This document shows positions 9,645 to 21,600 of a stretch of DNA of 64,000 nt, piece by piece. A model generated the notes under the pieces. That model searched no databases. It saw only the letters and a program-made list of their open reading frames with translations, and was not told the DNA's origin. The first letter of the stretch is position 1. Each line of letters starts with the position of its first letter. The position numbers were made by a program, and so were the translations under genes. Source of the DNA: Perognathus longimembris pacificus (lineage: Eukaryota; Chordata; Mammalia; Rodentia; Heteromyidae); the NCBI RefSeq assembly GCF_023159225.1, contig NC_063169.1, positions 60,785,934 to 60,849,933 of the forward strand, read 5' to 3'.

Positions 9645-12600
9645 GTGGGCGCCGCGCGCGCGACGCCCCCCACGGGGAGAGAAGCACACCTGGCGGGAGT
9701 TGGCGGGGGGGGGGGCGACATCCACCTCGCCACGAGTGGGGGGCCGTGCGGGCTTTCCCCGGGTGACAGGAGGTCAAGGCGCAGGGTTCCTGGACGGGCG
9801 ATTTCGCAGATGGACACCCTCCTTTTTTTTTTTTTTTTTTTTTTTTTAGATTCCCTCCCTCTTCTTTTCACATGCAATCATCACAACCAGGCGGTGCCGG
9901 GCGCCTTCGCCTGTGTGTGTGTGTGTGCGTGTGTGTGTGTATTTGGCCTTTCGTTCGTACCCCGATACCGCTGTCCCCAACCGGAGAGCCTTTTCTAGAG
10001 TCAAGCGTGTTAGGATCATCCCCTAACTTCCCCAGATTTCCGTGGTGGGGGGGGGTGGGGGAGGGACACACCGGGTCCACGATGCAAGCTGTTTATCGGG
10101 GAGGCAAACCTGTTCTCCAGGTCTGAGCTCATCCCCCTGTTCGCTGCAAAGGCGATCGGGAGTTTGGAAATCTCCGGGTTCTCTCGATCATTGTGCGGGG
10201 CTGAAAAAGTTACCGCTGTGATCATTATTATGGTGATGATTATTATTTGGCCTGTTCGTGTCATCGTGATTGCTTGCCGGAGCGTTCTGTAATTCAGAAA
10301 GAATGATGCAGCGAATTAATTCAGCAGCTGCTTCAATGAGAAGTACGGGCTGGTCTTGGTTAATACCTGCCTTTCTCCGAAACGACCACAGTTCAGTTTC
10401 TTGAAAGTGTGTGGGTGCATGCGCTTGTTTTGGGGGTTTGTTTGTGTTTTTTTTAGCTCTAATGTCCCGAAATCATTATGGACTTAGTAGTGCATTGCAA
10501 AAAATAGTTTTCCTTCCTGTTAAAAATAGTAAAATGTTGCTATGTGAGGTTTGCTAAATGTTTTTGCTACATCCTTGACTAGAATAATTAATTATGTGGC
10601 AGCGACTCCTTAGAAGTAACTTGGATTTAACATTCAGATAAAGCAGTGCTGGAGTGATTACTCCTGAAATATGAGATGTGTTGCATTCTTATAAATGAAT
10701 GTACGGAATTTTGGATCCCTACAAACTTCAGTAACTGGGTGTCAGACATAAGAATGTACATTGGTGAATAAGAAATTTTCATCTTTAGAGTACCAGTATT
10801 ATGGAAAACAGAAATTATCTTGAAATGCATGCATAGATTGTGCAGGTCGATTTCATTATTTTTGTAAAGCAGTGTGTGCATGTGTATATGTTCTGTATGT
10901 AAAGTTCTCATCCTAATGCCTCTGTTGACATTTGTTTTGAAATTTCGCTTGCTGCCTGGTTGCTGTGATGTCACTTGTCCATCTCTAGACTGTTCGCCAT
11001 GGATTCCCCTACCAGCCCTCAGCCCTGGCCTTTGATCCTGTGCAGAAGATCCTGGCAGTAGGAACTCAGACTGGTGCTTTAAGGCTGTATCCTTTAACTG
11101 TACTTTTTCTTTCATTTTATTTTTTCTAGTCTTTTTGTATTGCTAAACATTAAAAAATGTTGTTTAATCCCAAACAAATGGTGTAATCAGGTATTGTTAT
11201 GAGCAATAGTGTGTTGTTGACTTTTCTCTTGATTATGCATATATTTGGTTCTCAGATCTTAGTTTATAGTACTGAAGCACCTATTAAAACATGGAGCTGA
11301 AGTTTTTTGTGGAACCTACTTTCCTGTAGAAGTTTCTAAAGGGAAATTTATCTGCCTATACTAGTGGTATGTTGAATGAGGAATGTTAGGGATGAGGTTT
11401 GAGTACAATATAGTATGGTGGGCTTTCTGATTGCTTTAAAAAATAGTGTGCATAGTAGACGCTGAACTTAAAATTTATTTAGTATCCTTATGAATTTGCG
11501 GTTGGATTCGAGTTTGAATTTTGTAGTTTTCCACACATCCACCTAAAAATTCATTAGCAGAAGGCAAATGCAGCAAATTATGAAGGGTTAATGTTTCTAC
11601 AAGTTTTAGATGAAGAATTTTGTTTATAAAATGTGTAGTGATTGATTTTTATTTATTTATGAGTACATTAGTAATACATTAAAGTATTGGTACACAAAGA
11701 ATTGCTTTATCATATGCATTTTTTCAAATATTCGAAAAGATTTTTTCAACAATATCCAATCTGAACAATGAAGACTTTCTACACTTCCTTTTATGTACTA
11801 TTGAACTTTTGACAAAATTTGATTGTTTTTATTATGACCTTTAATCATACTAAACATGCTTACTTTCAATTTAAAATGTTTTTAAAAGAGAATACTTTGC
11901 TCATCTATGTATGTATATCTGTGTCTTACTGAGTATTTACTGTATCCACACATTTACTGAAAGATTCTAGGTCGGTAATAATCTGAAAACTACTAGATAT
12001 CCTCGGGAGACTTGACAGTTTCCCAAGTGGGCTAGCAGGAGCTCTTGTTTACATTTTAGGTTTATGAACGTTTGATTTAAATATGTGCCTTACATTTTAC
12101 TTAGAATTTAAAAAAATATATTTCATGCAGTATCTGGAAATGTCTTAAATTACATTCCTTCTTTAGTATGCTCTTTTCAAAATGCTATCTGGTGGGCTGT
12201 TGAACTTGGTTACTATACTAGTGAAAATGAACTCTCCTTTACATAGTAAATACCAGTAGTGCAATCCTTTCCATCTAAATGATGAAATCTGACCAGGCTC
12301 ATCTGCATCTGTTAACTGCCAAGACAGTATATCTTAACTGCTCTTACCCAGAGGTTTAGATAGCTGAGACTCAAATATTTTTTGGCTTCTGTTTAGATAT
12401 TTTTATTCCTGAGTCCTGTTATTTAAACTCTGCAGTTTAGACTTCCTATTTTGGTCTTATGAAGATAAGAATAGTTAATTTAGTTGATGTTCAGCAAAAC
12501 TGGGTTGTATTAAGATTAGGGCGTTGTTCTAGAAGGCTTTTTGGAACTAAAAGCAATATTTTCTCCAATGGAAGAATTGCATCTAGGGAAAAAAAGGCAA

Positions 12601-15600
12601 ACTTGAATTAACAAGTTTTTTTTTAAGGTTATTTTACTTGTAATTTATTTTACTTTTCTGTAAAATGAGTTTTTATTGTTTTTTTCATGTGTCCTTAACA
12701 GTTTCATGGTATAAAACTTTTTTTTAACATCCAACCTAGTCCTTTTATAATTTAATTATAAGTTCTATGAGCAAGGCTGAGTTTTATAAAACCAGCTGTT
12801 ATTCTTCGGTACTACTTTTAACCCTTATGCACTTGAATAATTAGCAAATGTGCACAGAAGTACAGTTAAAATGCTAGGTGTCCAAAATTATCACTTGCAT
12901 ATGACTTTTAGTACTTACATTTTTGTAATTAGATGTTATATGAATGGAAGTGGGCTTGTAATTATAGTTTACAATTACCTTCTCATTGTTTGTTTAGAAT
13001 CTCTGTACACTTAGGGTTTGAGAAATTGCTTTACTGAATCTCTGCTTTTCCTTCTTACGAGATTTGTGCAAACATTCCAGAGTGACAAATTGGCTTGCCT
13101 AGCAGTAATTCCATGTAGTCAGTTATTCCTTATGTTGGTTTAAGTAGATGAGCTTATAAGCTTTATTTGTTACGGCTCTGACTTATAGAAAATGACTAAG
13201 ACCTTTTATTTTTATCTCTTTTTCCACATATTTGATTTAAGATACTCCTTAGATTCTTTGCTAATATTTGAAGCTAGACATTTAAATTTATAGGTTCTGA
13301 TTTAAAGTTCCATATTGGTTTAACATGCATGTTTATGTCTGTTTGTTGATTTTTACAGTTGTATTTTTCCTTGTTGCAGCTTATTTCTTTTAATCTTCTC
13401 TCTTTTGTGCCCCTGTTAGACTCTTGCAGTCTGTAATGTATTTGCTCTAAAATATGTCTTTAGTGGAGCTACATACGTCTAGCTAAAATGTTTAAATCAA
13501 ATTTACAGTAAAAAATAGGAAATGTTTTCAAAAGTACGTTTGGGCTAGCTATTAGAATTTCAAATGCATATATATTGTAGTTGCCTAATATACTTCTCTA
13601 ACAGGAAGATATCTTAGCTTGATCTGCCTGTCTTGAATTCAAAACAAAATTAAATATAGCCCCCTCACAAACTAGACTATATTTGGTATTTGTTTACAGT
13701 GCTTAGTGAAATTTGAATCCTTAGAGAATACCTAACCAATAATCAGCCAAAATGGATTTAATCAGTTTACTATATTAATTTAAAGGAAATGAGTGATGGG
13801 ATAATTATGTTTGGTACTCAACCTTTTTGCCTCCTGGAGAAAATATGAGGTTGGATTGTATGTCTTGATGTCAAACAGGAAAGCATTCTGGGTGCCTGCT
13901 ATCCTAGCTGCTCAGGAGGCTGAGATCTGAGGACTACCTTTTGAAGCCATGCAGACCAATCTGAGAAGCTCTTAACCCCAAGAAACCAACAAAGAGCCAA
14001 AAGGGGAGGTGTGGCTCAAATGGTAGAGCTGCAGGCTTTAGTGAGAAAGCTAAGTGAGAGTGTGAGGCTCTGACTTCAAGCCCCAGTAATTGTACAGAAA
14101 CTAAAAAATAGAGGAAGAAGAATCAGGAAAGCATAACTATATACCAAGTCATAAAGTGCTGATGTAATTAATTGTCCTATTTTTTGCTTTGTAGACGTAC
14201 AATTTAATTTTTTAATGAATAATCTGGCAATCACCTTTGGGATAAACAAGACATTATCAATTTGTACATGGAAATAGAAAATAAAAAAAGAGTTGTATTG
14301 AAAAATGCAGGTAGCTTAGTCATGCTGTTGGTGTCTTTACCTAGACTTGTGCTTTACTAGTATAATTTCAGATTACTTCATGTTCTACATTAAAATGTGC
14401 TATCTTGCCCTTATTTTTTAATGTAAATTATTAATCTAAAATTAACAAGGAGATTTTACACATTCACATTTAAAGTAATAGGCAGCGAGAAAGAATATCT
14501 GATTTATTTAATTGGTCTAAACTTTTAAAGTTTTAAAAATCGTTAAGGAACATCATGTATTTTCTTTTTTGACTGTGCAAAATATAGACAGTGGAGTATG
14601 CAGTCTTTAATAAGATATGGACTCCTAAATTGCAAACTGTATTGCTTGATGCAAATTTATAAAATGAGTTTTATACTTGGAGTCCTTTACCAAGAACTTA
14701 TTAAGAGCCACACAATGTTAGAATAAAACTGGTGGCCTGCATTTTGATTCTTGTCTTTTCATTAAGGATTTTTATGTCCTTGAATTATTTTTTTTTCTAG
14801 TTACAAAAATGAAAATGCTCTGTTAGATGATTATTTTCAGAGGCAAATCTTTGATTTCAAGTAGCTACATAGGATTCCAGGGGAGAAATGAAAATGTGAT
14901 TCTTACCTCCTAAAAGTTTCCACAGGATTAGAATTAAATGGGGAAATCTGAAATTCCTGCACATCAGTGGAGGAATCAGAATGGCAGAGAGGAAGAAGTA
15001 GAAAAAATCATCTGGGCAAGCAGAAGTATATACAGTGATGAAGTCAACAAACAGGGATCCTAATTGGGTTTGGATAGAAATAGGGCTTGGTGAAGGGCCT
15101 TGAATGTTAACCTGAGTATCTACATGTTACTCGATTAGTAACCACAGTTTCATAAGCAAATACTTGATGGGCTGATAATGTGATTTTTTTTAAATGTATG
15201 ATTACTGGAATAATGGTCATGGATGAAAGGATTGTAGAAGTGAAACCTCATGTTTGCTAGTCATCATGTAGGTAGTATAAAGTAGACCTTAAACAGGTGT
15301 GCTCTAATGAACTTGGAGGGTTTGATATCCTCTGTGTATAAGGTTCTCAGGAATAACTAAGGTTGATAAACATTTTTACATATAAACCATAGAGGAAATG
15401 ACAACTCAGAAATGGAAAACTTGGCAAACAAGTGGCTGAGAAATGTTGAGTTTATGCCATCTTTTACTTTTATTATAATGCTGTTTTTAGACGGCGGCTT
15501 ATACTTCTTACTTTGCAGAGAATTTGATACAGCCTACACTTGTGATTTCAACTACAAGCTTGTTATTGGTGATCTCCTTAATTTTGGTTTTGAATTTATG

Positions 15601-18600
15601 TTTAAAAACACTGTTAGCCCTTAGGTTTTGCCAGTTTATTATTCTGTGTTTCTCAATAGTTGGTAGTGTTTGGGGTAATTTAATTCTGTAAACTGTGGCA
15701 GCATATTTCTAGGTATTTAATATTTCTGGCTCCCACATTAAATGCCAGTGTTGCCTTCCCTTTCCCTGTGGCAATTGAAAGCCTCACACACTTCAAGGTG
15801 TGCCTAGTTGAGTTAAATACAGTGGACAACTCACCTCATGTGACTGTTGTTAGGAGTAAGCATCATAGAATGTGTGTTGCTTTTAAGACTATTCTCGGAT
15901 ATTTTGGTGAGTGCTCAGTATTATGATGAGTATTATGAGTTTTTCTCTGGCTTTAATTTTCAGGTCATTCATTCATATGTTTCTTTTTTTTTTTTTTTGG
16001 CCAGTCCTGGGCCTTGGACTCAGGGCCTGAGCACTGTCCCTGGCTTCTTCCCGCTCAAGGCTAGCACTCTGCCACTTGAGCCACAGCGCCGCTTCTGGCC
16101 GTTTTCTGTATATGTGGTGCTGGGGAATCGAACCTAGGGCCTCGTGTATCCCAGGCAGGCACTCTTGCCACTAGGCTATATCCCCAGCCCTCATTCATAT
16201 GTTTCTGCAAGTACTTATTGCACTAGTTCATTTGCACTGTATAGGAAAGACTCTTGTATTTACTGCCATAGTTGATAGAGTCTTTGAAGAAAAGATTCTC
16301 AGAATTACTGTTTTCTTCTTTCGGTTTGTCTTTTAAATAGCTGTGTTGTTCTCACCCACAAGTTTACAAAACTGCTATTTAGATGCCATAAGATAATGGA
16401 TATAAATTCCTTATATACAGTAATCCTCAGTAAATAATTATTTAATGGTTATTTGTACTTGGAAGATAGCATTAGATTGTTTTAACCTCTACATATTAAT
16501 TCTATTTTATACAACTCGGTTTTTGCTATTGTAAAATGAATTGGAAATGACTTGTTTGACATAGTAAAAATTAGTTGAACTAGAATTTAGCTGTACTTAT
16601 CCAGCCTCTTCCTCCATCATGCTTTTTGTTCCTAAGAGTTTCATCATTTGGCATTCTAACTGTAGAGAAGAAGGAAGGACCTTGAAATACTTTTAACTTC
16701 TCAACTCTTAGCTCTCCAAGAGTACTATACTAGCCGTTTAAGTTGTGCTTCTCTGCATGCAGTACTGCAGCAGAGGAACCAGCACAATGACTTCAGAACA
16801 AGTACAAGGATGAGCTTCCTGGAAGCACTTTATTTTGTAATGGGTCAAGTGGTAGAGTGCTGGCCTTGAGCAAAAAGAAGAAGCCAGGGACAGTGCTCAG
16901 GCCCTGAGTTCAAGCCCCAGCATTGGCAAAAAGAAAGCATATGGAATTGGAAAGGATATTTTAACTACTGAGGGAGTCAAAGCTGCCCTGTAAGCTTTGT
17001 TGCCTTATGTAAGATAGGTTTTATTTCCTTTTGGCATTCTGTTTCCCATTTGATTTGTAGTATAATTTGTTGGAAAATTAAAATGTGACCTTGCCATTCT
17101 GAAGTGAAGTTTTAGAGCAATTGCCCTATTAGATTTCTGTTCTAGTTTTCAGACTTTTTGTATAAATGAACTAAAAATCTCTGTGCTTCAGTTCCCCTTC
17201 CTATAACATGAGGAAACTGAGATCTTTTTTTTTTTTTTTCCCTAAGAGTTTGTCCATCTTGAGGATTTGGGAGTTCTTTGAACTATGTCTAGAGAATCTT
17301 CAGATTTCATGAGTACCTGTCAAAGGGGAGAAGTATTAGACTCCTGTCTAACTTGAATGTCACGACTGCATCACAATCTTAGTTTATTAAACAGTGCAAG
17401 GCTTTGTTTACAAAAGAGGTCAGGGAAGAGTATGTGAATACACTTTTCTTGAAACAGTAGGTTCTTATTGGATACTGCTAATCTGGTAGGTTATAGTGTT
17501 TTTATTTTCTTTCTTTTTTCAGTACTAGAGATTCAACTCAGGTCTGGGCTTGTTAGGTAATTGCTCTACCACAAGCATTTCCCTGGTATAACTGAGTCTC
17601 ATGGAATAGGAAAGTAGGGTATATTTTAGTATCAGTCACAAAGCTTACCTTCCATGGGTATTAATGATTGAAATGAAAATTTAAAATATGTTCACATTAT
17701 AAATAATACTGAGTTATTGATCACATGGTTTTATTAATGTTTATATAAAAGTTTAGTATAGAGACTTGCTGATGTGGTAATTCTAGTGCTGAATTTGGTA
17801 TGTGTACAATAACACAAATAGTACAAACAGTACAATAGTGCTTAATTTGATATTTGTTTAATAGTGTGGAATATTTATAACTGGTAGGGTAAAAATTAAT
17901 TAGTGGACTAGGATTAAGCATCACTGACTAAAAGTAAGTAAAAGATAAGCTTTTTTGTGTGTGCCAGTGGGCTTGAACTCAGCCTGGGTAGTGTCCCTTA
18001 GCTTTTTTGCTCAAAGCTATTGCTCTACCACTTGAGCCACATTTCTACTTCCGGCTTTTCAGTAGTTAATTGGAGATAAAAGTCTCCTGGATTTTTTTTG
18101 TCTAACTTGGCTGGCTTCAAGCCATGAGCCTTAGATCTCCGCTTCCTGACAGGCATGAGCCACTGGTATGCCAGGCTGAGCTTTTTATTTTTGCCATTAA
18201 TGTCAAATTTAATTTTCGTGCATTGGAAGAGACACATTTCTAGGAAGGTAATAATCAGAATGTCAGTGTTGGTTTGTTTTGCAATGTTTACATGAGACTT
18301 TTCTAAATAGAGTTGGCATAGTAGTATCATCAGAAGGGATACTCAGTATCTTGGCAATGAAGATTAAAGGAGTAGCCTTTTTTATTTGTCCTATATAGAT
18401 AAATACCTTGGAATGTTATGAAAAAGAGGCATTTTACTACATGCTAACTTTCAGATCTGAGTACCTTTTATTAAGATAAGGTTTTATACATGACATAGTA
18501 CTATAAATCTTAGGAAGCAAACCAAAGTGATTGTTGACTGAATTTTCATGAGATAAATTTAGAGTTTATGAAATTGTTATCATAAAAGACTGCCAGAAAG

Positions 18601-21600
18601 TACTCGATGAATCTTTCCTTTAGGAACATGCAACTGAATTGTTCTAAGGGAGAGAAATGGCAACCTCTGATTTCTTTCTTCAGATTTCTGTAAAGACACT
18701 CAAGCATCTATATAATTGTTTTGGACTTTAGGTTAGTGATTTTTCATATAGCTACATTTTTGTTTTGTTCTTGAAGAATTTCAATGGTTAGCTTTTAGCC
18801 TGTTTAGACTTAACATTTCAAATTGCTTTAGACTCTCATTGCCCTTGTATTTTTGTTTTGTTTGTATTTTTGTTTTGTGTGGGTCATGGGGCTTGAACTC
18901 AGGGCCTAAGTGCTATTCTTGAGCTCTCTTGCTCAAGGCTAGTGCTCAAACACTTTGAGTCACAGCTCTACTTCTGGTTTTTGAGTGGTTAATTGTAGAA
19001 AAGAGTCACAAGGGTGCTTTTCTTTCCTAGACTGGCTTCTAACCACTGTCCTCAGATCTTAGCCTCCTTAGTAGCTAGGATTACAGGTGTGAGCCAGTTG
19101 TGCCCAGTGCCCTTATTTTTATTGTAAAGAACTTTTGGATACTAATTCTGTTGAGCATCTAACTTTCCAACTTTCCTTCCCGCGCTTCCCCACCCCCCCC
19201 ACCCCGAACCAGGTATTGATAGAAGGTAAGCTGAGGGGAAAAGATAAGAGGTAGAATTGTTCACTAGTAACACTTGCTTGTTAAAATTATTTATTATAGT
19301 TTACTACTTGCTGCTTAATGTTCAACAGTGGGACATGTAGTTGGTGATTTCTTAGGCCTAGAATACTCTTTTCTCTCTTTTCATTAACTGTGTGTCTAAA
19401 GCCTAGTGTCCTTATGATGTATTTTCTCCTTGGTTGCATTCTGCTTCCAACTATATAGCCATTGTATTCTGAGTTACGAGTTGAAAGTCTAAATTTATAC
19501 ATTACCATTCTTTAAAAATAATATCATGTAAACACTTAAAAGCCTAACAATAAACCTTTTGTGAATTATATAGTATTCTGTGACATTTTCTCTTAAAAGA
19601 AATGCAGTACAGTCCAAATAATGCGCACCAGCAAAGTCACCCAGGAGTTACACAGAAGTTAGAAGTACTAATTGAGAACAACCTAGATTTTCTTAACATG
19701 GGGGACATGGGTAATATTTTTTTTGAAAAAAATTTTTGTTGTTATGAAGGCTACAGTTACATAAGTCAGATAATGAGGACACTTCTTTCCGGACCATGTC
19801 ACTCCTTCCCTTACTCTCCCAAGGAACTAGTAGTTTGGGTTTTCATAATCTTTATTTGAAATGGTTTTTATTTAAGTATTTAAATAATTTTCAGTGTTGC
19901 TTCCCTTTTGAAAAGCGTAGCTTTAGGATTTTTTCTCCCCTGGCAAGTTTGTCTGCTGAGTGATTCATCCTATCCTTTCTTCAAAGTACAAATCTTTCCT
20001 TGTAAGAGCAGTAACTCTGATTTTTTTTTACGGCAGTTCTCTGCCAGAGGTCACCATAAATCTGGAGTTCTCAGCCCCTGTAGTACTTTCGGCTAAATTG
20101 CTTTCCTTTATGTGTTTTGTTTTTATTCTTTTGGTCTTTTGAAAAGGAGAGTGTTAGAACATTTTTTTCTGTCTATTGTGTCTTGATACTATATTTTTCA
20201 TAGTATGTTGTACTTTTTAAAAAAATTCACTTTTACATAAAGAAATCCCTTACCTGTTGCACTATATTCCAGAGACCCCCGCCATAGGTGAAAATTTGTG
20301 AAGTAGCAGGGTTATATTTATTTTATTATTTACATATAAATGTAAAGCTTTATAAACCCTTTCCGTTCTCCTATAAACCTTCCCCACGCTCTTATTAACT
20401 TTAACATTTTTGTATAGTTTAAAAAATTTTAGGCAAAAATAATTACAATCATAGATATTATTAAAATACCTTTATGTCACAGAGTCCCATGATATAGTGA
20501 GGATGACTGTACTTGAAAAAAGAGCTTAACCATAGATATCTGAGAGTGAATGCTAGGATGAAAGACTGCTTTTACTTCTATGTGAGAACATACTTTCTTC
20601 TTGTTCATTTAACCAAAACCACTATTCGTGTTTTCATTCCATAATACACTGAATAAGTAGCTCATTTAAAAATATAAAAGTATATCAAAAGCTGTTCAAA
20701 TGTCTTAGCTGTGACAAAATATAATCCATTTTGACCTCTGTAGAGATAATCATAACTGCAAAACAGTGAAGAATGAAAATGAACATATTCACCTGTTCTT
20801 AACTGGTTTATGAATTAAAAAAAAAATCTTACTCAAAATGGTAGAGGAAACTACCAGCTATTCAGGAGAGTGAGATCTGAAGATGGTGGTTCAAAGCTAG
20901 CCTGAGCCAGGAAAGTCCATAAGATTCTTATATCCAATTAGCTACAAAAACCTGGAAATAGAACTGTGACTCAAATGGTAGAGTGCTAGCCTTGAACAAG
21001 AACGACAACAAAAACATGCCAGGGACAGCGCCCAGGCCCTGAGGTAAAGCCCCATTATTGGCACAAATTAAAAAAGCGTGTTAGTGGAGAGGCAGCTAGA
21101 GGTTGCAGTAGCAGCCCTGCTACATTGTGACTGTACAACTGCATGCTGCAATTACTTTCTTGTGGCAATGCTTGTTTTATTCACATTAAAAGAAAGCACT
21201 TGACCTAATTATCAGATACTGTTGGATCTTTTCTAAATTGTTAAATTGTATTACATTAAGGAAGCCTTAAATATTTACCTATGAATCTTTCATTTCCTTT
21301 TTGGCATTATTAATTGTTTCCTGCAGAAATAATATGTTATAGCTTGACTTAAATGACAGATTAGCATGATGTTAATGTTGCGCATAAGCAGTAATTGTGA
21401 AGCTTACCCACCCTATCATCTTGAGAACGTTGTTTCTTTGCTACTTAGTGTACTATTTTTTCAACAAACTATTTTTATGAACTGTTTCAAGTTGAAAATG
21501 TCCATGTATTCCCTGCTCATGTAGTCTTTGGCATTTACCAGCATCTCTCACCAGGATGGTTTTATTACATTGAATGAACCCCCATTGCCATATCGTTTTT

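Larger units (their letters stand above)
7840..9790. promoter_or_regulatory. STXBP5: CpG island with the STXBP5 promoter and 5' leader
   Basis: Very high G+C and frequent CpG, dropping sharply on both sides. GC boxes (GGGGCGGGG) occur at 8561-8570 and again near 8601. An NRF1-type palindrome GCGCATGCGCA is at 8617-8627. No TATA box is evident, as usual for CpG-island promoters, so several start sites are likely between about 8600 and 9000. The leader contains GC-rich triplet repeats. Exact transcript starts cannot be read from sequence. Confidence 0.85.
9645..10988 (+). other. STXBP5: STXBP5 intron 1 (1.3 kb)
   Basis: GTGGGC...CTCTAG, U2-type, phase 0. The first 150 bases are still CpG-island sequence. 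It then holds a T25 run (9823-9847), a GT/GC microsatellite (9912-9940) and otherwise unique AT-rich sequence. No transposon recognised. Confidence 0.93.

Noticed and set aside
8425..9725. Long - strand open frames (332 and 321 codons) and a 276-codon + strand frame across the CpG island
   Set aside because: GC-rich DNA has few stop codons, so long frames arise by chance. The peptides are Ala/Arg/Pro/Gly repeats that match no family.
9483..9998. Exon 1 reading through as a 171-codon protein
   Set aside because: Family sequence continues LCK|TVRHG, which is found in exon 2 after a proper GT/AG intron; the read-through portion is low complexity.
15847..16137. Recurring peptide [15 protein letters not shown] in frames at 15847, 41436, 42992, 58404 and 62339
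   Set aside because: This is simply the translation of IDL-Geo copies read from one strand; it is a repeat, not a protein family.
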